Virus record (IMG/VR): IMGVR_UViG_3300038549_000062 | Span: 1 to 51,061 of that record | Length of the DNA stretch: 51,061 nt | Origin: a virus | Reading direction: 5' to 3' (one strand) | Part shown: positions 1-7,159 of the stretch, piece after piece | Numbering within the stretch: the first letter of the stretch is position 1 | Layout: every line of letters starts with the position of its first letter | The notes under the pieces: generated by a model | Database searches by the model: none | What the model saw: the letters and a program-made list of their open reading frames with translations, nothing else | Told to the model about the DNA's origin: nothing | Made by a program: the position numbers and the translations under genes

Positions 1-36
1 TGTGAAGTGGTTGGACTTGTTACGGGAAGGTGGGAG

Positions 37-1206
37 ATGAGATTGGGAGAGCTGTGTTCGGGGGTGGGCGGGATAGTACTCGCTCTTCAGCGTATGATCC
101 CAGGTGCCGGTCTTACCTGGTACGCCGAAACCGATCCCGATGCCAATGCCGTCATGGCGGCACATCATGGCGGCACGCCGAACCTCGGTGACGTCACGAC
201 GATCGACTGGTCCACGGTCGCACCCGTCGATATCCTCTCCGCTGGTTTCCCCTGTCAGCCGTTCAGTGTGGCGGGGCGAAGAAGGGGAAGTTCGGATTCC
301 CGGAACCTTTGGCTGACCGGGGTCCAGCCGGCCATCGCGACACTTGGGCCCCCGGTCGTCGCTCTGGAGAATGTTCCGGGACTGCTCACCATCGAGTCGG
401 GTGCGGTGTTCCGTAGGATTCTCACCGACCTCGATACTCTGGGTTACACCACACGATGGACCGTTGTCGGCTCCTGCAAGGTGGGTGCCTGTCACCATCG
501 GCATCGCGTCTTCATCCTCGCCACTAGGATGACCGGAGAACTCCCCAACGAGCTGGGGATGCCCCTCGCGGCGTGGGCGTCGTGGCCCCGCGACGGCATG
601 TGCTGCGCCGGCATGGCGTGGGCGATGCCATCCGATGTCTGCGGTGCCGCCGGAATCGTTCTTCCAACTCCGTGCACCTCGGATGGTGGGTCGCGTGGTA
701 CCGGCCTTGGAACCTATAGCGACCCGGCGGGCCGCCCGCTCCGTGAGGTCGTTGCCATGCTGCCGACTCCGACCAGCAGCGACGGGACCGGTGGAGCCGG
801 ACATGACGGAAGGGAGGGCGCGCCGAATCTGCGCACGGCGGTCACCCGTCTGTCGACCCCCGGGGCCAGTGTCGGCGTCAAGGGTGACCCGTCCGGCGAC
901 CTCGCGCTTCCGGCGGTGGTGCGGCCGGAACGGTGGGGTCGCTGGGCGGAGGCGGTGACGCGTCACGAGATGATGTTGGGTCGCCCGGTGCCGGCACCGA
1001 CGATCATTGGCAGAAGAGGTGGGCTCCGTCTGAATCCCAGTCTCACCGAGTGGATGATGTGTTTCCCCGAGGGATGGATAACTGGCGTCGTGGCCAGTCC
1101 GAATGCCTGCAATCGGCTGGCCGGCAACAGTGTGAATCCGCTCCAGGGGGCTGAGGCGTTCAGGCGCCTCGGTTTGGTGGAAACTGATATTTGTCGCGAT
1201 CCGTGA
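37..1206 (+). CDS. DNA (cytosine-5) methyltransferase
   Basis: Transfers a methyl group from S-adenosylmethionine to C5 of cytosine in DNA, probably to protect phage DNA from host restriction. The 389-residue protein shows the family motifs in order: motif I (ELCSGVGGI) at the N-terminus, catalytic PCQPFS (motif IV), ENV (motif VI), HRHRVF (motif VIII) and a C-terminal AGNSVNP (motif X). The region between VIII and X carries repeated (L)PTPxxxDG-like segments, as in many phage C5 methylases. The ATG at 37 follows a GGAAGGTGGGAG Shine-Dalgarno; the frame is open further upstream. No partner endonuclease is adjacent, so it looks like an orphan methylase. Target site unknown. Confidence 0.93.
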   Translation: MRLGELCSGVGGIVLALQRMIPGAGLTWYAETDPDANAVMAAHHGGTPNLGDVTTIDWSTVAPVDILSAGFPCQPFSVAGRRRGSSDSRNLWLTGVQPAIATLGPPVVALENVPGLLTIESGAVFRRILTDLDTLGYTTRWTVVGSCKVGACHHRHRVFILATRMTGELPNELGMPLAAWASWPRDGMCCAGMAWAMPSDVCGAAGIVLPTPCTSDGGSRGTGLGTYSDPAGRPLREVVAMLPTPTSSDGTGGAGHDGREGAPNLRTAVTRLSTPGASVGVKGDPSGDLALPAVVRPERWGRWAEAVTRHEMMLGRPVPAPTIIGRRGGLRLNPSLTEWMMCFPEGWITGVVASPNACNRLAGNSVNPLQGAEAFRRLGLVETDICRDP

Positions 1207-1226
1207 ACTATTTACAGGAAAGTAGG

Positions 1227-1322
1227 ATGGTGAAAATGATCTTTCGATGGCGTGACTGGTGGCTGTGGGCCTTCGGGCTTGCGATCGTGTTCATGGGGGT
1301 GTATTGCTGCGCGGGAAGATAG
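1227..1322 (+). CDS. Small single-pass membrane peptide
   Basis: A 31-residue ORF preceded by AGGAAAGTAGG. It begins with a basic, Trp-rich stretch (FRWRDWWLW) and continues as a hydrophobic helix (FGLAIVFMGVYCC) ending in a short basic tail, which predicts one transmembrane segment. It sits 20 bases after the methylase and is probably cotranscribed with it. No family recognised; coding status rests on the ribosome-binding site and membrane-like composition. Confidence 0.55.
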   Translation: MVKMIFRWRDWWLWAFGLAIVFMGVYCCAGR

Positions 1323-1338
1323 GACACGGCCCGACATC

Positions 1339-1373
1339 ACGGCCCCCGGGTACCGCCCGTACCTGGGGGCCGT
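1339..1373 (+). terminator. Strong inverted repeat between genes
   Basis: Arms ACGGCCCCCGGGTAC and GTACCTGGGGGCCGT (one mismatch) around a short CGCC-type loop form a very stable hairpin. There is no T-tract, so it may be a factor-independent terminator of a type common in actinobacteria, or an operator, since the candidate -10 (TACCGT, 1374-1379) of the next gene abuts its right arm. Confidence 0.5.
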
Positions 1374-1386
1374 TACCGTATCCAGT

Positions 1387-1782
1387 ATGGAATCGAAGCA
1401 GCGAAGTCTGGCCCTCCCTCGTGGATTCCCGAAGAGGTACGGGTGGATCACGAAGGGGAATGGGATGCTGCGGCCCTCTGTGTATTCCGTAGAGGAGCCG
1501 TACGAGGTTGGTCTGGAACCGTGGGAGTGGCGGGAGAACAAGCCGTTTCAGGCTCGGATGGAGGTGTTGGATGTGGTCGGCTATTCTTCCAGGCCGCGCC
1601 TGATGCTCTACGATGACCAGTGGCGTACCTGGTCCGTGATGACACATCATATACGGCGGGTGATCACAGATCCCAGGTACAGTGGCGGAAAGGTGTATGG
1701 GACGTGGGCCGTGAGGCAACATGGAACCGGGTATGGACTGTACCTGATGCCGGATTCGTATGACCTGAGGCCGGCATGCTAG
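1387..1782 (+). CDS. Hypothetical protein
   Basis: 131-residue protein of unrecognised family, rich in aromatic and basic residues, with no membrane segment. The start is set by ATG 1387, which lies 7 bases after a TACCGT -10-like hexamer, so the transcript may be leaderless; no ribosome-binding site is seen. The frame is open upstream to 1252, but that stretch includes the strong hairpin at 1339-1373. Confidence 0.6.
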   Translation: MESKQRSLALPRGFPKRYGWITKGNGMLRPSVYSVEEPYEVGLEPWEWRENKPFQARMEVLDVVGYSSRPRLMLYDDQWRTWSVMTHHIRRVITDPRYSGGKVYGTWAVRQHGTGYGLYLMPDSYDLRPAC

Positions 1783-1819
1783 CATCATGAAGGATTTTGG
1801 ATCTCAGGGAAGGGTCGAG

Positions 1820-2248
1820 ATGGAAGATCTCACGTTTACCGAACTGCTGGGGTTGACGCAGGAGTACGGAGAGACGGCCGAGAAGCTTGGTGAGCAGGTC
1901 AAGATCCGAGATGGTGCTACTGTCAAGGTTGACGAACTTACCGAATGGATGAAGACCGTTCGGGCGAGGATCGAGGAACTGGCGGCAGAGTCAGGCGAGT
2001 ACGACCCGTACGTGTTCCGCTACTACAACGTCATGCCCAAAGGTCTCATGACCGTGAGTCAGTGGCTGGACAGGCATGGCAGCAGTGCGGACGCCAGGAA
2101 GCGGCAGAGTATCGGCGGCCACGTCTCCAAGCTATGGATCACGCAGTTCAAGTGCAAGCCGTCCCGGGCCTACCAGTCCAGCCTGAAGGGTCCGGCCAAC
2201 ATCTACCCGGAGGATTGGCTGGACGGAGCCCTCACCATCACCGAGTAG
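1820..2248 (+). CDS. Hypothetical protein, helical N-terminus
   Basis: 142-residue protein. The first half is acidic and predicted helical (LLGLTQEYGETAEKLGEQ, VRARIEELAAES); the second half has basic patches (ADARKRQSIGGHVSKLW, CKPSRAY). ATG 1820 is preferred because GGGAAGGG lies 5-6 bases upstream; ATG 1787, just past the previous stop, has no such signal. Its end is followed by a strong terminator. Family not recognised; a DNA-binding role is possible from the charge pattern but unsupported. Confidence 0.65.
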   Translation: MEDLTFTELLGLTQEYGETAEKLGEQVKIRDGATVKVDELTEWMKTVRARIEELAAESGEYDPYVFRYYNVMPKGLMTVSQWLDRHGSSADARKRQSIGGHVSKLWITQFKCKPSRAYQSSLKGPANIYPEDWLDGALTITE

Positions 2249-2260
2249 CCCCTACACACC

Positions 2261-2293
2261 AGCGCCCGGAACCTGTGCGGTTCCGGGCGCTTT
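2261..2293 (+). terminator. Rho-independent terminator
   Basis: GCGCCCGGAACC (2262-2273) pairs perfectly with GGTTCCGGGCGC (2279-2290) across a 5-base loop and is followed by TTTACT. It ends the methylase-side + transcripts before the converging - genes. Confidence 0.85.
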
Positions 2294-2322
2294 ACTGTCC
2301 ATGATCATCGTATCCTAGCCAT

Positions 2323-2559
2323 CTACACCCGACGCGCCCTCATGGTGACCTCGATCCTCCAGTATCTCGACCTGTCGGGGTCGCTCCGTTCGTCGGCCAC
2401 CAGGAAGCTGCTGTGGCTGGCTCCGTTGCACACCAGCGGTTCGCCGTCATGGACGTAGCCGTCTCCTCCGATGGCCTTCAGCAGCCTGTCTCCGTAGTGG
2501 TGGAGGAGTTCCCACTCCTCCATGTTCATGGGAAGCCGTCGCTTCTGAGTCCCACTCAT
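2323..2559 (-). CDS. Hypothetical protein
   Basis: 78-residue protein; start ATG 2559 follows AAAGGAGCAAATAAC. N-terminal segment MEEWELLHHYGDRLLKAIGG is predicted helical; the C-terminal half looks like a beta-rich domain with GEPLVCNGASHSSFLVADE. It is the second gene of a two-gene - unit with the membrane protein at 2561-2716. Function unknown. Confidence 0.65.
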   Translation of the reverse strand: MSGTQKRRLPMNMEEWELLHHYGDRLLKAIGGDGYVHDGEPLVCNGASHSSFLVADERSDPDRSRYWRIEVTMRARRV

Positions 2560-2560
2560 G

Positions 2561-2716
2561 TTATTTGCTCCTTTTGGTCAGTGCTGCCAGGAGTATGCAA
2601 GCACATCCGAAACCGGCTATCCAGGCTGCCATGAGGTCAGCGCCTCCCGCCAGGAGCGTGCCAGCCGCGATCCACAAGATGACTGCCGTGGCGAAGAATC
2701 TTTGAGACAACGTCAT
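2561..2716 (-). CDS. Small two-helix membrane protein
   Basis: 51-residue protein with two hydrophobic segments (AVILWIAAGTLLAGGADLM and AAWIAGFGCACILLAAL) and a basic end KRSK. The start ATG 2716 lies exactly 6 bases after TACCAT on the - strand, so translation is probably leaderless; in-frame starts further upstream are not supported. Unknown role. Confidence 0.65.
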   Translation of the reverse strand: MTLSQRFFATAVILWIAAGTLLAGGADLMAAWIAGFGCACILLAALTKRSK

Positions 2717-2773
2717 GGATCCATGGTAGCCATCCGTGTTTGGTATGTCGAACGGATCTGCTAGTGTGTCGCC
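2717..2773. promoter_or_regulatory. Divergent leaderless promoter pair
   Basis: On the - strand TACCAT-GGATCC precedes ATG 2716; on the + strand TAGTGT (2762-2767)-GTCGCC precedes ATG 2774. In both, a -10-like hexamer sits 6 bases from the start codon, which would place transcription start at the A of ATG. Confidence 0.65.
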
Positions 2774-3106
2774 ATGAGCGAAGCACTTACCGTGGTTACG
2801 CCCACGGATCATTTTCTTCTGGCCGTGTGGGGTCGGCTCCTCGGTGCTTACGACCAGCGCTGGGAGATGACCAGCACGGCGACCCCCGACGGGGGGACGG
2901 AATCCAGTCTCGTCGCTGGGAGGCGTGAGCGCCCCGCCGCCGACCTGACCGTCACCATCCACGGCGACACCACCGCGGCGACCCTCAGCCGCCGGGAGCC
3001 CGCTGTGGAAGGCTGTGCCGACACCTACGAGACGATCACCTGGAAGGCGAAGTCGGTCGCCGAGGTCGCCGACATGGTCTCCGTGTTCACCCGGGGCATG
3101 TCATGA
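2774..3106 (+). CDS. Hypothetical protein
   Basis: 110-residue soluble protein, first gene of an operon that runs to about 6163 by stop/start overlaps. ATG 2774 is probably leaderless (TAGTGT 6 bases upstream). Predicted beta-rich (LTVTIHGDTTAATLSRRE) with a C-terminal helix (VAEVADMVSVFTRGM). No recognised family. Confidence 0.7.
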   Translation: MSEALTVVTPTDHFLLAVWGRLLGAYDQRWEMTSTATPDGGTESSLVAGRRERPAADLTVTIHGDTTAATLSRREPAVEGCADTYETITWKAKSVAEVADMVSVFTRGMS

Positions 3107-3318
3107 TTCCCAGCCTCGTAGCCCTCCTGTGGGCCCTCGTCGCCTGCACCCCGCTCCTAGGTCTCCTGGCCTGCTATTCGGGCTTCAGGGGCGAATACAG
3201 GCGTCCCATGCCGCTCCCCGTCTCCGGGCACCACCGGGTCGAACCCCGATGGCTGGTCGCCTGGGGGGACACCCCACCCGTTCGCAATCAGCCAATCCAC
3301 GCGTGGAGCATCCCATGA
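3103..3318 (+). CDS. Small membrane-anchored protein
   Basis: 71 residues; ATG 3103 overlaps the previous stop (ATGA). The first 30 residues are one hydrophobic segment (VALLWALVACTPLLGLLACY), then a Pro/Arg-rich tail. The Cys in LLACYSG could fit a lipobox, but the signal is weak. Function unknown. Confidence 0.6.
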   Translation: MIPSLVALLWALVACTPLLGLLACYSGFRGEYRRPMPLPVSGHHRVEPRWLVAWGDTPPVRNQPIHAWSIP

Positions 3319-3521
3319 CGATGAAGATCGAGGATCTCGTGACCCAGCTTCCCGAAGACCTGGTCGTCGTGCGCCGGGACGCGTTACGGGAACTGGTGAA
3401 AGCCGCCATGCTCCTGGACGAGGTGTGTGACACCGTTGACGCCGAAGAGCTTGAAGCCGTAGACCCTCTCGATGAAAAAGGCATCGATGATCGCATGGAA
3501 GCCCTGGTAGTGACCCTGTGA
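3315..3521 (+). CDS. Small acidic helical protein
   Basis: 68 residues; starts at ATG 3315 overlapping the preceding stop (ATGA). Predicted helical with heptad-like LRELVKAAMLLDEVCDTV and a strongly acidic C-terminal half. No homologous family recognised. Position and overlap indicate translational coupling. Confidence 0.65.
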   Translation: MTMKIEDLVTQLPEDLVVVRRDALRELVKAAMLLDEVCDTVDAEELEAVDPLDEKGIDDRMEALVVTL

Positions 3522-3539
3522 AGTGGAACGGAGAGACCA

Positions 3540-3749
3540 GTGAAGTGCAAGACATCGGGACGGCGGCGGCACTGGAGCGCACACCCAGTCGCGCTCCCCA
3601 TCCGACTGGGCGCCATTGTCGTGGCGCTTGTGGTCGAAACACCACCAGCCATGTGGCGATTCCTCCGCCACGAACGGTGGCGTCACATCGCCACCGACGC
3701 CCGAGAAATGATCGCATGGGTGGTCACTGGACGCTTCCCGCCCGGCTGA
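3540..3749 (+). CDS. Small basic protein
   Basis: 69 residues; GTG start 3540 preceded by GGAGAGACCA. Very basic N-terminus (KCKTSGRRRHW), one hydrophobic stretch (PIRLGAIVVALVVE) and an amphipathic C-terminal half. Overlaps the next small ORF by 34 bases in another frame, so one of the two could be misassigned. Confidence 0.5.
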   Translation: MKCKTSGRRRHWSAHPVALPIRLGAIVVALVVETPPAMWRFLRHERWRHIATDAREMIAWVVTGRFPPG

Positions 3750-3892
3750 GGCATCCTGTTCGGCACGCGCTCCGCGCCCTGTGGAGCAATCCTTCTCGCG
3801 CCTTGACGCTGTTTCTGGTGATCTTTTTCATCGGGGCGGCACTTGTCACCTTCGCGACAGCACTTGTGGTTCTCAACTTGATTGGAGCTTGA
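3716..3892 (+). CDS. Small single-pass membrane protein
   Basis: 58 residues with basic N-terminus (ARLRHPVRHALRALW) and one long hydrophobic segment (TLFLVIFFIGAALVTFATAL). The frame is open upstream to 3518, but that part has low-complexity shadow-like composition, so ATG 3716 is preferred. Ends 2 bases before the RNase AS start. Unknown role. Confidence 0.5.
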   Translation: MGGHWTLPARLRHPVRHALRALWSNPSRALTLFLVIFFIGAALVTFATALVVLNLIGA

Positions 3893-3894
3893 TC

Positions 3895-4476
3895 ATGAAA
3901 CGGGTCTTCTACGACTTGGAGTTCTACGACAACGGCCAGATCACGTCGCCCCTGAGTATCGGCATGGTCGACGCGGCAGGCCGGGAACTGTACCTGGTCC
4001 GGGATCTGAAGCACCTGCCCCACCTGCGGAACATCGTCTCCCAGCATGAGTTCCTGTCGGTTCACGTGTGGCCCGAGCTCCAGAGGGCACACGACGCCGG
4101 TGAGGTGACCGACATCTTGGCATGGCCACGCCTGATCGAGGAGTTCCTACGAGGAACGGGTGCGCACACCCGGGACGATCTGGAACTGTGGGGATACTAC
4201 CCAGCATATGATCATGTGTGCCTCGCGCAGTTGTGGGGACCCATGAGCATGCTTCCCGGGCTGGTTCCCATGGTCACGTTCGACCTGTGGCAGGAGGCGC
4301 GGCGACTGGGTTTCGCCCGGGAGGAGTTCCCGTCGAATCCCGACGAACACAACGCGCTCGCCGATGCGAAGTGGAACAAGGAACTGTTCGAGATGTTGGA
4401 TGAGACCTGGGCCGCGATGTGTTCCCTCGTCACGGACGCCCGGTCGGATATCTCGCGGAAGCGGGACGGCGACTGA
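3895..4476 (+). CDS. RNase AS-like 3'-5' exoribonuclease
   Basis: DEDDh exonuclease of the ribonuclease H fold, closely resembling the actinobacterial polyadenylate-specific RNase AS, which trims 3' A-rich RNA tails. Catalytic residues: D7 and E9 in YDLEF, D106 in YDHV, H152 and D157 in EHNALADA. The segment WGYYPAYDHVCLAQLWGPM is the family hallmark; 193 residues is slightly longer than the host enzyme. ATG 3895 follows TTGGAGCTTGATC. It is coupled to an HTH gene downstream (TGATG). In a phage it could degrade host mRNA or recycle RNA; that role is inferred. Confidence 0.88.
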   Translation: MKRVFYDLEFYDNGQITSPLSIGMVDAAGRELYLVRDLKHLPHLRNIVSQHEFLSVHVWPELQRAHDAGEVTDILAWPRLIEEFLRGTGAHTRDDLELWGYYPAYDHVCLAQLWGPMSMLPGLVPMVTFDLWQEARRLGFAREEFPSNPDEHNALADAKWNKELFEMLDETWAAMCSLVTDARSDISRKRDGD

Positions 4477-4727
4477 TGGGGTTGGCCAGGGGCCGTTCCA
4501 CCGTGGCCCGCGACGCTGAGCGCGCGGTGCGACTAGTGGATGAACTACCCGCCATCCTGGCGGCCTACCGTCACCGGTGGGGCCTGAGTCACCAGGCGAT
4601 GGGTGTGGAACTGGGTCTTCCCACCGCCACGACCTACGCCCTCGTCACAGGGAAGCCGTCTTCACTGGAGACCGTCACGGCGGCCCTTCGGTGGCTGGCT
4701 GGGAAGAAGGGCTGGGAAGTCGAATGA
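4476..4727 (+). CDS. Helix-turn-helix protein
   Basis: 83-residue protein containing a Xre/Cro-like HTH: HRWGLSHQAMGVELGLPTA is helix-turn-helix like, followed by TTYALVTGKPSSLETVTAAL typical of helices 4-5. Start ATG 4476 overlaps the RNase AS stop (TGATG); the longer frame back to 4419 lies within RNase AS. Probably a transcriptional regulator of this operon or of other early genes; target unknown. Confidence 0.7.
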   Translation: MGLARGRSTVARDAERAVRLVDELPAILAAYRHRWGLSHQAMGVELGLPTATTYALVTGKPSSLETVTAALRWLAGKKGWEVE

Positions 4728-5251
4728 CCGATCGGGTAGCGCGGCTGCCGCGTCGCCAGCGGCAGCCGCGCCGGAAGGGGATCACCTGCCTGGTGGTCAC
4801 CGGATCCCGCCACTGGCCCCAGAAGTTCGCTTCCGTGATCCACATGGCTCTCAATGAGCGCCTGGCCCAGCTCCCCGAGGGGAACACCCTTGAGGTACTG
4901 GATGGGGCGTGCCCCGTCGGTGGGGCCGACGACATCGCCCACCAGTGGGCGTGCGACTGCCGCGATCGGGATCTCCCCGTCATTCCTCGCCGGATCCCCG
5001 CCGACTGGTCGAGGGGCTACCGGGCCGGCCCGGACCGTAACGAGGAATTGGTCTGTCGGGGTGATCTGATCGAGGCGTTCCCCTACGGCAGGTCGGTGGG
5101 TACCGTCAACTGTCTCTTGTACGGCAGGGTGTACCAGGTGCCGTCCTGGGTCACCACCGTGTGGGGTGACGGTTCCATAACGCGGATGCTACTGAACGAA
5201 TACACGTTCGATGATGTTGAACGTGTCCACGGAAAATGGAGGAACCAGTGA
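4724..5251 (+). CDS. SLOG-family protein (YspA/DUF2493-like)
   Basis: 175 residues with the Rossmann-like SLOG signature: VVTGSRHW near residue 25, GACPVGGADDIAHQWA, and AGPDRNEELV. Related SLOG domains bind nucleotides or nucleotide-derived ligands and occur in phages and conflict systems. The N-terminal 18 residues are very basic. ATG 4724 overlaps the previous stop (ATGA). The ligand and substrate cannot be read from sequence; nucleotide sensing or signal cleavage in anti-defence is conjecture. Confidence 0.82.
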   Translation: MTDRVARLPRRQRQPRRKGITCLVVTGSRHWPQKFASVIHMALNERLAQLPEGNTLEVLDGACPVGGADDIAHQWACDCRDRDLPVIPRRIPADWSRGYRAGPDRNEELVCRGDLIEAFPYGRSVGTVNCLLYGRVYQVPSWVTTVWGDGSITRMLLNEYTFDDVERVHGKWRNQ

Positions 5252-5781
5252 TTTGTGTTCTATGTGACAAGAGTTACACGCCGGACAAGCAGGCTGGGTC
5301 CGACGGGTATTACTGTTCGCCGCTCTGCCGGGTGCTGGGTGGGTATGGCGACATGATCATCACTGGAAGGTCGCAGCGGGAATGCACAGCCTGTGGACGT
5401 GTGGACGCGACACGGTTCACAGTGGCCGGTAGGGGCCCCATTCTGTGCTACCCCTGTCTTCGCAACACGTTCCATTCCTGCTGGCGCAAGGAGCGGTACA
5501 AGAGCAGGGGGGAAACCCTGAGGGAGACGGCCCTACGGTACGGCGGGAGCCCCGGAAACCGTAACGCCTACCCGTGCCCTATCTGTGGCGGATGGCATGC
5601 CACGCGACGTGACAACGCGTCCCCTAACGCTGTCGCCCACCGTCGGATCGGCGCCGTGTACCGGGTCCTGGGGTCCGATTCTCGGTTTCCCTTCGGCAAC
5701 GATCCGATCTACCTGCCACACCGAGGTGATCGTCCCGAGGCTCCGCCGGCAGAGTCCGAATATGTGGGGACCCTTCGGTGA
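5248..5781 (+). CDS. Cys-rich zinc-binding protein
   Basis: 177-residue protein with three probable metal sites: CVLCDK...YCSPLC (N-terminal, Lys/Gly-rich FCS-type finger), CTACGR...CYPCL, and CPICGGWHAT. GTG 5248 is chosen over ATG 5236 because GGAGGAACCA lies just before it and it overlaps the preceding stop. Such arrays suggest nucleic-acid binding or a structural scaffold. No precise family recognised. Confidence 0.7.
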   Translation: MICVLCDKSYTPDKQAGSDGYYCSPLCRVLGGYGDMIITGRSQRECTACGRVDATRFTVAGRGPILCYPCLRNTFHSCWRKERYKSRGETLRETALRYGGSPGNRNAYPCPICGGWHATRRDNASPNAVAHRRIGAVYRVLGSDSRFPFGNDPIYLPHRGDRPEAPPAESEYVGTLR

Positions 5782-6056
5782 ACGTCAAGTCTACGCACGG
5801 CAACGCTCGGAAGAAGAGCCATCCTCAGCTGAATTTCAGCACCCCTGACCTGGTCGACGACGCCGCTGTCGACCGGGCGATCGGTGGGGATCACACTGTG
5901 GTTCTCATCCCAGCCGAACTCGCGGTGGCCATCGACACCATGGACCGGCGGGGGCTGCGGGCGACCGGTAAGGTTCCTTCCGGTCTGCATGTGGCTCGAA
6001 CCATCGGGTGCTGCTCGCGGACCGTGTATCGGCGCAGAAGGAGGCGGAACTGGTGA
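5778..6056 (+). CDS. Putative DNA-binding protein
   Basis: 92 residues, GTG start overlapping the preceding stop. C-terminal half LHVARTIGCCSRTVYRRRRR resembles an HTH recognition helix followed by a basic tail, as in sigma-like or MarR-like small phage regulators; this is a weak resemblance. N-terminal part is basic then acidic. Last gene but one in the operon starting at 2774. Confidence 0.6.
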   Translation: MNVKSTHGNARKKSHPQLNFSTPDLVDDAAVDRAIGGDHTVVLIPAELAVAIDTMDRRGLRATGKVPSGLHVARTIGCCSRTVYRRRRRRNW

Positions 6057-6163
6057 AGGGGTCGACGGTCGCGTGGCTGGTCTTCTTCGTGGTCCTGGGG
6101 CTCACGATTCTGAGTAAGATCATCATCGCGATGATGAAACTGTTGGTGGCATTTGTTCAATAG
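6053..6163 (+). CDS. 36-residue membrane peptide
   Basis: GTG 6053 overlaps the previous stop. The peptide is almost entirely one hydrophobic helix (VAWLVFFVVLGLTILSKIII) with a few basic residues. Too short for family assignment; kept because of the tight overlap and transmembrane composition. Confidence 0.5.
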   Translation: MKGSTVAWLVFFVVLGLTILSKIIIAMMKLLVAFVQ

Positions 6164-6192
6164 AACGATTATGGCTCAGACGGATTCCATGG

Positions 6193-6198
6193 TACGGT
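6193..6198 (+). promoter_or_regulatory. Candidate -10 box for SPFH gene
   Basis: TACGGT located 40 bases upstream of the GTG start, in a 74-base gap after the upstream operon. No convincing -35 is seen. Confidence 0.35.
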
Positions 6199-6237
6199 GT
6201 CACACGAATTCATAGCATGGCCACCAAGGAGGATCTT

Positions 6238-7086
6238 GTGTCATTTATGTTCATTATGGCGATCGTCGCAATGATCGTTATGGTGTTCGCTGCGACTGTC
6301 GCCGTGGTGAGCTTCAACAGCAGGCCGGGTGCGGTGACAGTTCTGGTCCTCGCCGCGATCGCCGCTGGACTCCTCTCGCTGGGGTCGGCGGCGAACATGG
6401 TTCCGATTCGAAGCGTCGGGATCGTCACCGAGTTCGGAAAACCGACCGGCGAGGTGACCGGAAGCGGACTCCATTGGGTCGCACCGTGGAAAAAGCTTGG
6501 GGAATGGGATGCCAGCCGGCAGAAGTACGATCACCGTGGCAAGCACGGGGTCAAGGTTCGTACCGCCACGATGGCTGACGCCTGGGTCGAGACCCTGATC
6601 GAGTGGCAGGTTGTTGCCAGCGCGGCACCCAGCCAGTTCATGGAGTACAAGGGAAGTTTCTCGGCATTCCAGGCAAGGCGCGTCGACGTTCAACTTGACA
6701 ACGCTGTCATCGACGCGTTCGCCTCGTATGATCCATTGGCGAATATCGAAAACAAGGGGAATGTCAACATTCCCCTGGAGCCGTACGCCAGGAAGATCGA
6801 GGAAGCCGCCCGGGTGCGCTTGGCTGCCGACGTCAAGATTCTCAGCGTCATCGTGACGCGCGTGAATCATGATGACAAGACCGAGGCCAACATCAAAGCG
6901 TACCAAGACAAGATCGCCCAGGGGCGCAACCTGGACCAGGACAAGGTCAATGCTGACAAGCAGGCTGAGGTGACCAGGAAGAACGCCTCAGTCGACCAGG
7001 TCACCAGGTGTCTGGAGATCGCGGCGGCCAACGGAACGAATCCCGGCTGGTGCCTGAACCCGGGCATCAGCACCACGGGTAAGTAG
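6238..7086 (+). CDS. SPFH/band-7 (prohibitin-like) membrane protein
   Basis: 282-residue protein with two N-terminal hydrophobic segments followed by an SPFH domain: VPIRSVGIVTEFGKPTG, then GSGLHWVAPW, and a helical Gln/Lys-rich C-terminal coiled coil (KAYQDKIAQGRNLDQDK). Family members form membrane-bound rings that organise membranes or protect against proteases. GTG 6238 lies 5 bases after AAGGAGG and is preferred to ATG 6217. Followed by a strong terminator. Phage copies are known; their role is unsettled. Confidence 0.85.
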   Translation: MSFMFIMAIVAMIVMVFAATVAVVSFNSRPGAVTVLVLAAIAAGLLSLGSAANMVPIRSVGIVTEFGKPTGEVTGSGLHWVAPWKKLGEWDASRQKYDHRGKHGVKVRTATMADAWVETLIEWQVVASAAPSQFMEYKGSFSAFQARRVDVQLDNAVIDAFASYDPLANIENKGNVNIPLEPYARKIEEAARVRLAADVKILSVIVTRVNHDDKTEANIKAYQDKIAQGRNLDQDKVNADKQAEVTRKNASVDQVTRCLEIAAANGTNPGWCLNPGISTTGK

Positions 7087-7096
7087 TCCTCGGACA

Positions 7097-7135
7097 CAGC
7101 AGCGCCCCGGGCCGATGGAGCTCGGGGCGCTGCTG
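7097..7135. terminator. Bidirectional terminator
   Basis: CAGCAGCGCCCCG (7097-7109) pairs with CGGGGCGCTGCTG (7123-7135), 13 bp perfect, between convergent SPFH (+) and tail-tube (-) genes. Confidence 0.85.
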
Positions 7136-7159
7136 CGTCTTGCGTGGACGTGAATGATC

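Noticed and set aside
3225-3250. TTCGA-containing stem on the - strand that looks like a tRNA T-arm
   Set aside because: No acceptor, D or anticodon arms around it, and it lies within a coding region.
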